Assembly (NCBI RefSeq): GCF_018691265.1
Contig: NW_024881296.1
Coordinates: 1,202,779 to 1,266,778 of the forward strand
Origin: Tyto alba
Lineage: Eukaryota > Chordata > Aves > Strigiformes > Tytonidae
DNA length: 64,000 bases
Direction: 5' to 3'
In this document: piece after piece, positions 1 to 13,135 of the stretch
Layout: each line of letters opens with the position of its first letter
Numbering within the stretch: the first letter of the stretch is position 1
Made by a program: the position numbers and the translations under genes
The notes under the pieces: model-generated
The model's database searches: none
What the model saw: only the letters and a program-made list of their open reading frames with translations
What the model was told of the DNA's origin: nothing

Positions 1-610
1 TGGAGCAGGCGGCTGTACCCAAAGGAGGCCGGGACTCTGAGGGGAGAAGCGGCTCCCGCTGTTGTGGTTCAGTGCTGGGAGGACTGCAACGTGCGGGGGT
101 GACCCACGCCAGGGCAACGTGGGGACGGCTGCGGCCCGTGGGAAGGACTCATATCAGAGAAAGGTCGTGGAGAACTGTCTCTTCTGAGAGGGACCCCACG
201 CTGGAGCAGGAGGAGAGTGCGAGGAGTCCTCTCCCTGAGGAGGAAGGACCTGCAGAGACTATGGGTGATGAACTGACAAAACCTCTAGTCCCTGTTCCCT
301 GTGCCACTGTGTGGGAGGAGGTGGAGAAATCTGAGGAAGCTGAGAGTGAGGAAGAAGGGAGGGGTGGGGAAAGGTGTTTTTAAGATGTGTGTATACTTCT
401 CACTGTCCTACTGTGTTTGATTGTTACATTAAATGGTGGTATTTAAATGAAATTGTTCTTTTTTCTTCCCCTAAGGAATCTGTCCTTTTGTGACCGTAAT
501 GGGTGAGTTCTTCCCTGTCCTTATCTCAATTCCCGAGCCTTTTGTTTTATTTCCTCCTTCCCATTCCTGAGGGGGATGGAGTGAGGTGCTCAGTTGTCCT
601 CTGGGCTCAA
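1..610 (+). mobile_element. Avian interspersed repeat, probable LTR remnant (left end cut by window edge)
   Basis: The stretch matches, from memory, a repeat very common in bird genomes. It has the block around 150-240 (CGTGGGAAGGACTCA, then GAGAGGGACCCCACGCTGG, then CTCCCTGAGGAGGAAGGA), followed by a purine-rich section ending near GGGGAAAGGTGTTTTTAAGA at about 365-385. Next come an AT-rich part and a segment near 480-540 resembling the usual 'gtgaccgtaat-gggtgag-cctgtccttatctc' order. The layout of an AT-rich middle followed by a U5-like tail suggests a retroviral LTR rather than a LINE, but I could not verify the family. The 103-codon reading frame at 72-383 lies wholly inside the repeat and is not treated as a gene. 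The right boundary near 600 is approximate. Confidence 0.55.
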
Positions 611-1726
611 GACAGGACAACAACTGATTTTTGCAGTATCCCAGTCCTTCTCCCTATTATCCTGAAAGTTTAATTGCAGTATGGATGATTCTGATGATGA
701 TTTATAATACTTATAAACACTGCTACTATTGCAGCTAAACCCTCCACACCCCCCCCAGTACATATGATGCTGTTATTATGGATCTATAAAATGCATACAG
801 CAAGCCGGGCTCAGAGGTTTTGGGAGCCCCGACCCCCCACTCTCCAGAGTGACGGCGCTGCCCGTTGTGCCAGGCGGAGGAGGGACGAAGGCTTGCCGAT
901 GGAGGCTTTATAGCATCTTGGAGCTGCCCCTGTGCTGCATCTGGCAGGGGACCAGCGTGGCTCCTGGCACCCTTTCTCGCCACCTCGGGGTGGCTCTGAT
1001 TTATGCCTGGCTCTGGTCGCCCTCCAAGGGGTCTCCTAGCTTTCCTTATATAAAAATAGTCCCTTATTTCCTGGCTATTTCCCATGATTTCCACCCCAAG
1101 CCTGGTTTGGGGCAGAGAAACAAAGACTGCTACACTTACGCTTAGTGTATCTTGAGATCCCACCTATACAGGAGGCTATAATATTTATGGCAGATGAAAT
1201 ATTTGTTTGAAACTCAAACTAATCAATAAACCCACTTTTTGGTGGTGGAACTGAGCGTGTATTTCCCTGGCATGTGAGAAGGGGACATTCCCAGCTCCCG
1301 AAGCTTACAAAATAAAATGAAATACCACTGAAAATTTAACACCGAACTGTGAAATGACAACCAGAAGAAAGGCTTTTGTTTTCCCTCTCCTTTTTTCTTG
1401 AACCGAACAGTACCTAACTGTTTAACTTGCGGCTAAGGATTATTTATGTAGGGCTCTTGTGTAGGTAAAGCACCACGTCCTTGGCCCTCTGCCCACGTAG
1501 CACAGTGCGGGATCTCTCGTTACAAATTGCAGCTGTATAACATAACAGGAAACGTGGGGCTTTAAGTTATTCCACTGGAAAGATTAATTATTTGGAAAAT
1601 AGTTATGCAGCAGCTTTGTGTATTTTTGGAGCAAAGGTGACCAGCACCATCTTAAATTTAAAGAAAGAAAGTCTCTGGGAAGGAAGAAAAAGAGGCATTT
1701 TAGAGAGTGGACCTGTTGTGGGACAA

Positions 1727-1732
<6 letters not shown>

Positions 1733-1751
<19 letters not shown>
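1733..1751. repeat. Poly-T tract (T19)
   Basis: This is an uninterrupted run of 19 thymines in intergenic DNA. It is a simple mononucleotide repeat with no adjoining retroposon structure that I could see. Confidence 0.9.
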
Positions 1752-1757
<6 letters not shown>

Positions 1758-2710
1758 TGTTTGAATCGTCTGCTGTTGTGCAAAGCCAAGCTCCATGCAG
1801 GGCAGCCCCGTCAGGGTGAGGGTGGTGGAGGAACAGGAGCTGCTGGATTCAGCTGGATCTTGGCCCTTCCCATCCAAGACCCCGTCCACCTGCTTGAGGA
1901 CAAGGTGCAGGAGTCCTGCCGATGGGGGAGGCAGATGAGAAACGATCTTGGAGACACAAGTTCAGCGCGACAGGTCATGGCCTCCTCAAAGTCTGCAGCA
2001 GACGGCCCATGGGAAGCCACCAGGTCCTGGAGAACCTCTTCCCTCTAGATGAACACTCTTGAAAAGGCAAACACAGTGTCTGGAGGGGATCTATTTCCCC
2101 CCAGGGCAGAGGGTGGGGTGACAAGTGAGACCTCCCGCCCCTGTCAGCCCATCCAGCCTTGCCAGGCCTAGGCATGAGCTTCTTTATATAGCCGAGTTCA
2201 CAGGAGTTTCATTTGCTCCTCTGCATGCGAGCAATCACCCCAATTAAAGGAAACCACTAAACCAGCAAACTCGCTGCTGCAGTGCGTGGGCATGGGTGAC
2301 AGCCAAGTTCTCCCATCGCCTCTGCGGATGCTTCCCAGTGACTTCAGAGAGGTCTGTGGCCAAAGCGAAATGTCTCACTGATTAGGATTCCTCTTAGCAT
2401 CCAAATGTGCTTAAATGCTGAAGCTCTCCGGAGGGATGTGGTTTGGATAAAGAAGTGGTAGTTATTTTTAGGCAGCACAATGCACCTCTCAGTAAAGTTT
2501 TTCCACTCAGGCACTTAACCCGCAGCCATTTCACAAGAGCTGCTACCCCACACCCAGCTTGGTGCTAACCTGGTCTCCAGGGGCTTTCGCTCACGTCTGT
2601 GACAGGGACCTGGTGGTCCCTCTCTGTTTGCTTAGCTGGAGCTGCTGAAATGAAAGCCCCGAGGGAGAAACCCTCCTGCATGAGCATCTCTGTGGGTTTT
2701 GGGAGGACAT

Positions 2711-2728
2711 CCCCCCCCCCCCCCCCCC
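2711..2728. repeat. Poly-C tract (C18)
   Basis: This is an uninterrupted run of 18 cytosines followed by G and CCCC. Pure C/G runs of this length are much rarer in vertebrates than A/T runs. A second C18 lies at 19375-19392 and a far longer one in SLC1A4 intron 1. Confidence 0.9.
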
Positions 2729-3338
2729 GCCCCGGTGAAGACTGTGACTTCTGGCTGGGCAGTTGTGCTCCTGGACTTCCCTTCTCCCCTGCAGGCAGGA
2801 GGAACAGGCAAGAGGTGCCCCAGGAGCAACAAGATGTGGATCCCAAACCCTGTCCAGCGTCCCTCCTTCCATCGATGTGCAGGGGAAGCCTGTTTTCAAA
2901 GCAGCCCGGTTTACCTGATCCATACTGGGAGAAGGACAATTAATAATAGATTAATAATAGCAGTGGGCTGCACTCAAGGTGCAAATGTCTCATAATTGAT
3001 GCAGGATGGCCCATTATTTTTAATTTTTATGTTCAAGGTCCTGGCAAAGAACAACATCGGATTAAGGAGGGGCGTAAAGAAAGTTTCTTATAAAATTAAG
3101 AATGCTCCCTACGTAAGTAGCAAACTGAACAGAGAGAGCAGTCTCTTAACTTTCCAAGTTTTTTATTTCTGCCTCATTTGCTGCTACCTCAGACTAACCA
3201 AAACTCCATGTTTGTCTAATATAGAAAAACTATTTTTGTAAAACTCTTCAAGCCACAGTAGTTTAGTTCTACCACAATAATTCACCACTCTAGTAGAGCA
3301 AATGTTAATATATGAAAAAACCTGCTGGGTAGAAAAAG

Positions 3339-3358
3339 AAAAAAAAAAAAAAAAAAAA
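3339..3358. repeat. Poly-A tract (A20)
   Basis: A run of 20 adenines is preceded by AGAAAAAG. The upstream 100 bases show no recognisable processed gene or SINE body, so it is annotated only as a simple repeat. Confidence 0.85.
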
Positions 3359-5714
3359 GAAGGAGGAAATTATTTAATTTAATGCCTCTACATTTCAGTG
3401 CGTTTGATAGAAGACAGAAGGCATGTTTTTCATCAGCCAAAAAATGTTAGTGGCTACTTTCTTCACTGTCTTGCACCTCATGTGGCTGTTGGCTCTTTTA
3501 TACCCATAATGTGTCCCCGAAGCAGATATCCACAGAGTCCTTCTGGTTTGGGACCTGGAGAATCCCACCCTGCCCCACAGTCCAGATCTTAGCCCAGATA
3601 CCTGTGTGATGCCCAACTGAGGTCTGGACAAAGTGTCTCTGGTATCATCATAGCACAAGTGAATTGCAAGCTAGTTAGAAGCATATCACCAAGCTGTTCA
3701 AGATAGGACCATGGTCATTCAGGGCCTCATCTTGACTCAGTGGAAAGAGAGACCCTACAGAAGACAGCCCTGCCTAGCTGTAACTCCTGTTGGGAGAAAT
3801 ATTTCTTGTGTCTTCTGGGCCATTGACTACAGGGGCAAGCCAGGATGACAAAACTCCTTATTTGGGTTTTTCAGAGAACTGCTTGAAGTTGGGTGAGACA
3901 GGCAGAAGACAAAAATGAGGTGTGTGGGGAAAAGGTCAGCACATCTTCATGTAGTACGTAAGATAAACCTTTTACAAGGAAAGAAGAGGCCACTGTAAAT
4001 AGTGGAAGTGTGGTTAAGTCTGAGGCTAGCAAAAAAGTTCATCTGAGAAACAAGGGTGGCATGGATAAGCTGAGAAGCTTTCAAGAAACCAGGTCTTTTG
4101 GGCAAAGCAACAAATCTTCTACATTCAAAAGTCACCCGAAGACAGAAGGTGCCTGGAAGAGCAAGGTTTTACTGCCAGATGACATACAACCTCATTGTGC
4201 AACCAAAAGAGACACCAAAGAGATTGGTCAGTACAGTGGTCTTCTGAGTTTGCCAAAGAGCCAGATGTTCCTTGCCATGGGGAAATTATCTTCTGCACCT
4301 TGGCATCTGGTTCCTGTAGCTGCCAGTAAAAGAACAGGACAAGCACATTGTGTGGAGGGGCAGGTGGCACATTGCAAGGGCTTTTTCAAATAATTGCCAA
4401 GAAGAAGTATTATGACAATTTTTGGCTGAAGTGATACAGATAAACACTGTGAACAAGCTCGGTGAACGCGGCTCGGGGAACCTCTTGAAATTAGCATTTA
4501 TCTCTTGATATTTCAGGGTGCTGGGATAGAGGATTTCAAAGAATGAAGGATTATTTGGCAATAAACCCCTATTCCTGGTGCTGTGCGCATCAGTGGGCAG
4601 ATTCTTAGGGGAAGGGCCGGGCAGGCAGGCAGGCTATGAGTTACCACATGCCCACTCACACCAGCTTGTACTCTAAGGGGTGAACACCAAGCCCTTGCTA
4701 ACCTTCCTGCAGTGCTGGGTATTTCAGAAACTAATCTAAAAGCAAGTAAGGGGCTTGAAAAATAAGACAGAAAAATAGCAGTTCTCTCTCTACTCCATTC
4801 AAAGAATGAACAAAATGCTTCAGAGGCTTTTGCAAATCTGGCATCTCAATTATCTGCTGGGGCCGGACTACTGCCTTCATAAAACTCTGTGAGGTCCTTC
4901 CTTCAAAGAGGGTGTTTTCTGGGTGAGAAAAGCAGTACGAGCAACAGCCCCGGGAGCAAATCCCCTGCTCATGGGAGAGGGTTATCCATTGCAGATCCCC
5001 ACGGGGAAGACGTTAAACCAGTCTCAGTGCACCCCATCCTGGCTCAGAGGGCCTTCAGCCAGTCCCTCCTGCCTTTCCCTGGCCACCGTTCCACCACCAT
5101 CCCACTTTGGCCCTGGCAGATTCTCCATGAGGCTACAAAAAGGTAGCAGGAAGGTCTTAAGAAGAAAAGCCTGGAAAAATCAGGAGTGCTTCCTAAAACC
5201 CTGGCTTGCCTGACATCCATCTGCTCAGAGCACACATTAGCGGGTTGTTTCTTCTAAATTAAAAGCTGTGATAAACTCAGCTGCTGTCAGCTCTGTCACC
5301 ATCTTTATCCTTCAGAGTTAATTTGCTGAGATGAAAGGGACTATTTGCACCTCCTAGATAACTACTGGCTGGAGTCGCCTGCATGCTGGAGCAAACCTCT
5401 GCATCCCACTGGAACAGGTCGTGGGTCTTTTTGATTTTTCCAGAACTGCCAGCGGAGCAGGGTGGGAGCACGAGCAGCGCCAGGCATCCTCGGGATGCAG
5501 CTTGGACCACATGCGGTGGGCCTGCTCAGCCTCCAAGCGCCATTGCTGTAATCACAGTGGAGCCTGGCAGATGTCTGAGCCACTGACACCAGCAATTAAG
5601 TGCAATTATCTAAGGAGGGGGTGTGTGTTATGTGGAAACACAGACCTGCTGTGAGTGCTGATGTTCAGAGGTAAACACGGAGCTGAGTGGAGAAATAAAA
5701 GTCAACTCCGTCTG

Positions 5715-5716
<2 letters not shown>

Positions 5717-5744
<28 letters not shown>
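5717..5744. repeat. Poly-T tract (T28)
   Basis: This is a run of 28 thymines. Nothing downstream on either strand looks like a retrocopied gene, so it is annotated as a simple repeat. Confidence 0.9.
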
Positions 5745-5747
<3 letters not shown>

Positions 5748-8406
5748 GACTTGCTCACTGTTAGAGAGCTGAGCCTTAGGGGTTTGGGTTTTTTATTGAC
5801 ACCCTGTTCAGGTAGATGAGGGACACCCCACTCCCCCACAAATGCCATAAAGGGATGAGGATCTGGCCTCATCCTCCGTGCAGAATTACCCCAGCAAATC
5901 CTACCCATGGGGGGACCGGTGAGACATCGCCTCAAGGGAGGAAGTAATCTCATGAGCTCTCGACCTGGTGGGGAATAGGATGGAGAAGGCGAGGTGGGCA
6001 GCCAAAAGATGGGTGAAGACAGACCCCACAAACTGGAAATTCCCCGTGTTATGGTTTATATATAATTTTGGATTACCTTGGATGGGGCTGAGAAGGGAAG
6101 GTAAAACAATGACTCAGATAACATTCCCAGGCAAAACAAAGGAGAAGAGGCTTATTGCGGAGTAGCTCCTGGATGGCTCCAGCTGGGCGGTGGAGAGTTT
6201 ACTTTTCTCGAGGCTAAATCCGGGATCAAAGGGAAGATCTCAAACATTAGAGGACCCCAGGGCCTAGACAAGGCTTGAGAAGGAGGGGGATGGAGAGCTG
6301 TGTCCGCTGCCAGTGGCCAAGGAGAGTGGTCCTATCTTTGAAATAAATAAAAATGGCTTTACTTGGATGGGGCTGGTTTGATATTGATCAACCAGGTGTC
6401 CAAGTTCGCGTGCCTCGGGCTGAAGGGGCTGCTGAGCCTGAAATCCCAGGCAGATGTGCTGTAGCCACCTGGGAAGGCTGTCTCTCTGCCTTGGGGGACC
6501 ACCGGGCCACCTCACTTTGCTTTTCATGTGTTTGACAGCGTGCAACATCTCAAAAAAAGATGCCAACACCTCCCTGCCCTAAAAAAAGGAGCTCCTGAAA
6601 AAAGTGAAAAGATAAAGTATTGCAAGGAAAAAGTAACTTTGCAAAACATCTTTCTCTGGGCGAAAGGAGCTTTGGGTGGTATCAGGCAAGGTTTTCACAA
6701 GTGGCTTACAGTTCTAAAAAAAAAAGAAGCCATGGGTTTGTGCTAAAGTCTCCCGAAGATACCAGGGGGATGATCTTGAATCTGTCCCGGTGGGAACTGA
6801 AGGGGATAGTACCTTATATCCCCTCAACTTTACATTACAAACGCCTCAGGACGGTGGGGTTTTAACATATCAAGCGGAGTACTTAGTAAGAGGCTTTGAG
6901 GTGGGAATGGCAGCCCTTTATTTTTCTGAGCATCCCAGAAATGTATCAAGGCTGTAGGGAATGTTAATATATTTTATTGGACAAGCCACTAGAGCTGGAA
7001 ACAGCTTGTCAGCTGTTGGGCACACTAACGCTTCCAGAATAAAAGCAAAAAAAAAAAACAAAACCCAAACCTTAAAAGCATTTAAAAAGTGCCCAGAAAT
7101 ACTTCACTCGTGCCAACAACACCTTAAACCATCAAAAGCAGTCAGAAAAGAACTAGACATATCCCCAGAAACCAAAGGAGTTCTGTGAGTGTGGATCAGC
7201 TTTGGGCAAATTATATCTGGTTTGCCTGAAAGGCAAAATTTTTCCCTAAAAAACTTTCCTAGAGAGTGTAGTCAATCCTCCTTTCTTTTCCATCAAAACT
7301 TGAAAATTTAATTAAAAGATTGATTGAAAACCACCCAGTCTTGACACAGATGGAACTCTGGCCTAAGCAGTTTTTCTTTGATTTGAAATTCTACATTTTT
7401 TCTAAAAATAGCGCTATAGGAAATCCCTGTGGATTGGCAGGGTATTCTTGTGGTTGCTGGGAGAGCCTGAGCAACCCAGGCATCTTGAATGAACAAGACC
7501 TGATGGCAGGATAAATATTAATATCATGAATGAATCCAAACTGGAGAATTCCAGCTCTGGAGCCTCATCCCATTTTGTGTTTGATTCTATTCAGTGTCCA
7601 GAACCAGACAGCTTGTGAGTCTAAAGCTCTCCCAGTCACTGGGGTGGTTCAAGATTTGAATTTCTAAGACATTCAGTTGAAAAGACAAGAGAAAAGTGGA
7701 GGCGAAATAGATTATTTCTCATTCTCTGTTTTCTTTTGTGTTTCTTACTTTCCTACTTCCCTTGTTTTATGAGTTGTAAGGAAGATTAGACAATTTCCCG
7801 TGAACCTGTACAGCCAAAGAGTTATTTAATCACTTATTACCTAGGCATTTGCAACCTGCTTTGTCTATCTAGAAGACATTTAAAATTAAAAAAGAAAATA
7901 GGATGGTTTTGCTCAAGTAAGAGCCTGGATATTGCTTTGACATTACTCACCCATATTCAGAATTTGTCATGTTGTGTCAAGCTGTGGAGTTTAGCCCTGC
8001 ATCCCCTCTCACTCTGAGCACTTCTCCACCCGCAGAAAGGGAGAATGTTACAAGCAAAGTCCACAGGGCGTGTTTCTTCTATTGCTATGCAAAAGGGGCT
8101 TCAAGCGGGGTTGACATCAAAGCGCTACCGTAAGCACCGGGCATAATAAGTGCCAAGGAAGGACTGCCACGATTCATACATCAGGAGAGAAACAGAGACT
8201 GCAGAACAGCCTTTCCCTCTCTTTGGGCTCCTTATTGTGGTGAGGTTCTTGTCAAAGGCACAAAAACCCCAGCCCCTTGCAATATCAGACATTTGTTTAA
8301 GTCATGGTGACTGCCAGAAGATAATAGCCGTCAGTGTAAAATTACAAATCATTCTGCATAATGCTGTGCTGATTACCATGAAAGCGATGGCAGTATTTGA
8401 ATTTTA

Positions 8407-8409
<3 letters not shown>

Positions 8410-8439
<30 letters not shown>

Positions 8440-8448
8440 CCCCCCCCC
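8410..8448. repeat. Compound homopolymer T30-C9
   Basis: Thirty thymines (8410-8439) run directly into nine cytosines (8440-8448), followed by AG. The pure pyrimidine run ending in CAG superficially resembles a splice acceptor, but no plausible exon follows. Confidence 0.9.
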
Positions 8449-11400
8449 AGTCTTTGTTGCCACGCTTAGCTGAAGAGCTCAACGTGGCAGCCTTGCTAAG
8501 GCCGTGTTTTGTACTCAGACCTGCGCGGCTCGCCCAGTGTCACCTGTGCCTCACTCTTTTGCGGCTCAACAGAAAGGTTCGGCTGGTACCTCGGGGCAGG
8601 TGGATGATCCCACCGCCCAACATCCCTGTGGAAAGCTTTTGTGGGTTCCTCCTCGAGTCCCCTTCAGTAGCAGCACCGTATGGCTCTCCTGTGATGGGGA
8701 AAGCGATTTTCGCCTTCTTTTCCAGTCTGAAGAAGGGAAATGCAAACGACTGGATTCTCTTGCCCACATTCACAATGCAAGAGGCAAAAATGGGTTTTGC
8801 ACCTGGGTATCCAGAGTCATGAGGAACTACATAGCCAGCCACTCACCCAGGCATCCTGCAAGTGCCTCTAGCAGCACAGATGCCATAATGCTGCCATAAA
8901 ACAAAGCTCAGCTAAGATTTTCACCACCACCACCATGAGTATTTACCCCGAGTATTTCTCTGTAGTCGTGGCTACACTTCCTGCAAAACCCGAGCTACGC
9001 TGTTTAAGATGAGATCAGGTTAAACCATGACATCAGTGTCATGGTGTTTTTTGCAGTTGAAAGGTCCTGGAAATCTTGACCAGGGGGATAATTAATGAGG
9101 GATACTTGGGAAGGTACTATTTTGTGATGAGTAATTATCCAAAGAGAATCCTCTCCTGAGAGAGGAGAATGTTTTGTAGCCATGACAGAAGCTGGCACTT
9201 AATTCTACTCAATGTGAAGAAAAAAAGATCAACATCAATATTTCTCTGGGCTACAGGATGAGAGACTGCTTGCGTCAGAGACACTGTGGTGGGGAGTCAA
9301 CTGGATTAAAAAAATAATTAAAGGAGATGTAGGAACAAGATATGACAAGGGGGATAATTACGAACAAGGAGCAGAAGAAGGGCTGATGTTTTCACCTTAA
9401 CAATCAGGAAACCCAGTCAGGACAGCTATTTGTTCACAAACCAAATGTATTCCAGTACCTCTGCTTGCCCGGACAGCTGGGGCTCCAGTGATGACCCTCC
9501 CCCACAAAGCACACCCAGGGGGGCAAAAATCCAGAGAGCAGCACATCTGGGGCATCGGGGTAGTCCTTGGACAGCCAGATGTGTCTGCTGGCTTCATGCC
9601 GTGCCCTTCCTTGCTCCGAAAGGGTTTGCCAAAACATTGCAGAGCTGGAGAGGCCGTGCTCACCCAGCTTCATGCAGCTGGACTCTAACCCAAAGTAATT
9701 ATATATGTGCTCCGCTTAAGAAACTTCTAGTGCCTCCTTCTTTCTGTCCTGCAGCAATTTAGCTGGTAAAACTGCAATTCATGGGGCCAGTCCTTGAGCA
9801 TCTGGCTCTGCCGCAGCCAGTGCTGCTCACACGGGGCTGTGTTTGAAGGGGGACCATACGGATGGGGTTTAGACTGATGCTCAGGTGCTTTCCTGGTCCT
9901 CACTCCCACCGCCTCTTCTCAAGGGATTCTGAAGGGTTTTTGTGAAGAGCCTGAAGATGGGATTTTTGGACTGTGAGAGGGGTTATGTGTCACAAAAGCA
10001 TCTGGAAAACATGCCAGACCCTCTAAAGCACGGGGTTTTACCAAAAAAAAGAAGGCATAATGCCTTCAAAGGAGGTGACATGTCCCCTTCCCATGAAGGA
10101 GCCTGCTCAGCATACAGGTGAATCCATCTTTAGTTCACAGTCAGGCTTTCCAAAGCCTGAGAATTCACTGTAAATGAGGCTTTCCGCCTTTTAAGCCACC
10201 CCTGGAAATGCTAATTTTCCCCCTTCCTGGCATCACAAAGTTGCCAGCAGTGCTATTTCAGAGAGCAGAGCTGAGCTTCTTTAACACCCTCAGTTTTGCT
10301 TAGGTCAAGACGTGCTCATCTACCATTTTCTGGTGATTCACAAGCCAGAAAAAGATCCTGGCTGCTTCAGAGGAGGGATGCACGAAGCCCTCAGTCACCA
10401 TGAGTCACTTCTCTGCCAAATGTTAATTTTGCATCAGAAGCATGTTTTACTTGGATTATGAGAGGACTTTTTTTCTTTCTTTTTCTTCTCAGTTCTGTCA
10501 TTTGAGGATGCACCCTTCCTGGGAAGTGGGGAGCACCCAAAAATCCTGAGAAACTTGTGGGTGCCAGAGCCTCTTATGTAGGATTTGGGACTAGAGCTTC
10601 CCGGGGTGTTAATTAGTGTAGACCTCCTGATTTTGGAAGATCAACTTAATCAAGTCCACAATCAGTACAGTGGTCTAAGCAGGATGATAAAAAATAATCA
10701 GAAGGGTGAAGCTTCGCATGGGGTCCGGAATGGTGGGGGAATTTCTTAGGACTCGCTGAAAACGCGTCTTTTTTTTTTTTTCCTTCTTTTTGGTCTATTT
10801 GTTATCACTGTCCTTAAAATACCTTCTTCCCCAGTGGCAGCAATAAGAAAGTCTGGTAGGTTTTATGGCGTTTTCAGGACTTTTCCTCTCTGACAATCTG
10901 TGTACTTGATTTTGATCTTTAGTTATGTCTTTCTCCTTTTCTCTTCCCTAATTTTATCAAGCTAAACCGTGGGATTATTAGCTGCCATAGCAAATACATG
11001 TCGATGATCCTGAGTTAAGAGGAAATAGAGCAGTTGGTACCACTGCAAGCTTCCCTTCTTCTTGCAGATAAAACTTGGTAGGTCTTGTTGGATCCACCCA
11101 TGCTGTCATGCTTGAATGATTAAACATTGGCCGTCAGAGGCCAAAGCCTCAGTATTATAGAGTGAAGAGCAAGCTTGCAGAGGACATCCCTCCTCAGTAA
11201 TGAAGCCAGTGAGGATGCCAAAGATTTAAGTCCCTGTTCCCCAGCAAACATGGCACATGCTGTGTCACAGATGACAACCTGCAGAGCCATACTGTGAGAT
11301 GTCCTTCTTTGGCAGGGTAACGTAGAGCAGCTCCACTGGGAAACAGAAACTGGGGCTAAGGTGGGAAGGGAGGCAGACAAGAAAAAGAAGAAAGAGAGGA

Positions 11401-11924
11401 AGCAGAAGCTGGAAAATTCCTCTTTGAACCCCCTTCCACCACGTGAGTGATCACTGTACGCTCACATGCACGCTAAGTGCCAGTCAGACAGCCTGAAACA
11501 CCAAACAAAACACAGCCTGTAGCCCCAGGGGCAAGAATGGACAGAGCCAAACGTTATTCCCCCTCCAGGAGATGTGGGACGTAACCCAGCACAGGGAAAC
11601 TTGCTTTGCTTCTTGAGTGAAATATGCCCAAGCAACATCTTCAGCGCTTGGTATCTAAATGAGGGCTTCTATTTATTTACATCTGCGATTGTCTCTGCTT
11701 AGTGCTCACATACCTGTGTGTACTGTCGAAGCTTGCTAGCAAGAGATGGGAAACCCTATTAAATCATTAAGCCTCTCCCCTGAAGTGCAGGCCACGTGCT
11801 CTCAATCTGGTAGAAACCGATACTGCAGTTTATCTCAGCCAGAAGTGCTGTGAACACTTAGCATCTGTCTCTTAATCTCATTGTTTTCTTAAAATATCAC
11901 ATCCTTGGGCTCCGCTGTTATTTC

Positions 11925-13135
11925 AGCAGGAAAAGGGGAATGTGAGGGGAGATTGTGTTTAACCAACCTGATTGCTTTCTGCAATGAGGTGACTGGGTGG
12001 ATGTGGAGGGGAGTGGTGGACGTCGCTTACCGCAACTTCAGTAAGGGTTCTGACACTGTCTCCCATAACATCCTTACAGACCAGGTGACAAAGTACAGGT
12101 TAGATGAGTGGATGGTGGGATGGGTTGAAAACCAGCTGGGTCCTGAGGGTTGTGGTTAGGGGCACAAAGTCCACTTGTGGGAGACAAGTGGTGCACCCCC
12201 AGGGGTTGGCATAGGGGTCAGTGTTGTTCCACGTCTTCATTAGTGACCTCAGTGATGGAACAGGGTGCATCCACAGTGAGCTCATGGATATTACAAGACT
12301 AGGAGTGGCTGATACACCAAATGGTTGTGCTGCTGTCCAGAGTGACCTCAACAGGCTGAAGACCTGAGCTGTCTTGAAGTTCAGCAAGGGGAAATGCAAA
12401 CACTGGGGGCCGACTGACTGGAAAGCACCTCTGCAGAGCAGAACCTGGGTGTCCTCGTGGACACCGAGTTGCACATGAGCCAGCAATGTGTCTTTGTGCC
12501 AAAGAAGCCCAACAGATTGGCCTGGAGGAGGTGATCCTGCAGCAGAAGGAGTGTTGTCAGCAGGTCGAGGGAGGTGATCCTTCCCTTCTGCTCAGCACCG
12601 GTGAGGCCACACTTGGAGTGCTGGGTCCAGTTCTGGGTTTCTCAGTAACAGAGACATGAACATATCGGAGTATGGACTTTGCTGCACTCTAGCAAAGGGC
12701 CGAAAAGATGATGAAGGGGCTGGAGCATCTTTCCCATGAGGAAAGGCTGAGAGCTGGGACTGTGCAGCCTGGAGAAGAGAATGCTCGGGAGGGATCTCAT
12801 CAGTGTGTATAAACACCTGAAGGGAGGGTGTAAAGAAGACAGAGCCAAACTCTTTTCAGTGGTGCCCAGTGACAGGACCAGAGGCAATGAGCATCAACTG
12901 AAACACAGGAGGTTCCTCCTGAGCATCAGAAAATACTTTTTCACTGTGAGGGTGACTGAGCATTGGCACAGGTTGCCCAGGGAGGTTGTGGAGTCTCCAT
13001 CCTTGAGGATATTCAAAAAAGCATCTGGACATGGTCCTGGGCAGCCTGCTCTAGGTGGCCCTGCTTGAGCGGCGGGGCTGGACCAGATGACCTCCAGATG
13101 TCCCTTCCCACCTCAACTATTCTGTGGCTCTGTTT
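11925..13135 (+). mobile_element. CR1 non-LTR retrotransposon, 5'-truncated 3' end
   Basis: The sequence follows the avian CR1 consensus in order. The left part (about 11960-12158) encodes a piece of the reverse-transcriptase domain that includes LTNLIAF, then the degraded FSKGSDTVSHN block, then a LDEW stretch. It is followed by the 3' region with CCTGGAGAAGAGAATGC, TATAAACACCTGAAGGGAGG, GCACAGGTTGCCCAGGGAGG and GACCAGATGACCTCCAGATG, and ends near ATTCTGTGGCTCTG, which is typical of a CR1 terminus. The element is truncated at its 5' end, as most CR1 copies are. Its reading frame is broken by a stop at about 12157 and by later frameshifts, and the reverse-transcriptase block usually read as FSKAFDTVSH carries substitutions, so this copy is dead. 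CR1 is the dominant LINE of birds and other sauropsids, which supports the avian assignment. The 5' junction is uncertain by about 20 bases. Confidence 0.93.

Larger units (their letters stand above)
611..11924. other. Intergenic DNA, no gene recognised
   Basis: No reading frame here exceeds about 145 codons, none resembles a known protein, and none has a convincing exon structure. The stretch is ordinary mixed-composition avian non-coding DNA broken by homopolymer tracts: T19 at 1733-1751, C18 at 2711-2728, A20 at 3339-3358, T28 at 5717-5744 and T30C9 at 8410-8448. I saw no tRNA-like T-loop signature and no clear transposon. In humans SLC1A4 is separated from the divergent gene SERTAD2 by a long gene-poor interval (established synteny); this stretch may be the equivalent, but no SERTAD2 coding sequence is visible. 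Confidence 0.55.

Noticed and set aside
72..383. A 103-codon acidic frame at the left edge as a gene
   Set aside because: It lies entirely inside an interspersed avian repeat whose copies are non-coding in this part.
8410..8899. Pyrimidine tract plus CAG at 8410-8450 as a splice acceptor with a downstream coding exon
   Set aside because: The following frames (to 8899) look like no known protein, and no matching donor or partner exon was found.
11905..12159. An 84-codon frame as an independent gene
   Set aside because: It is the remnant of the CR1 reverse transcriptase.
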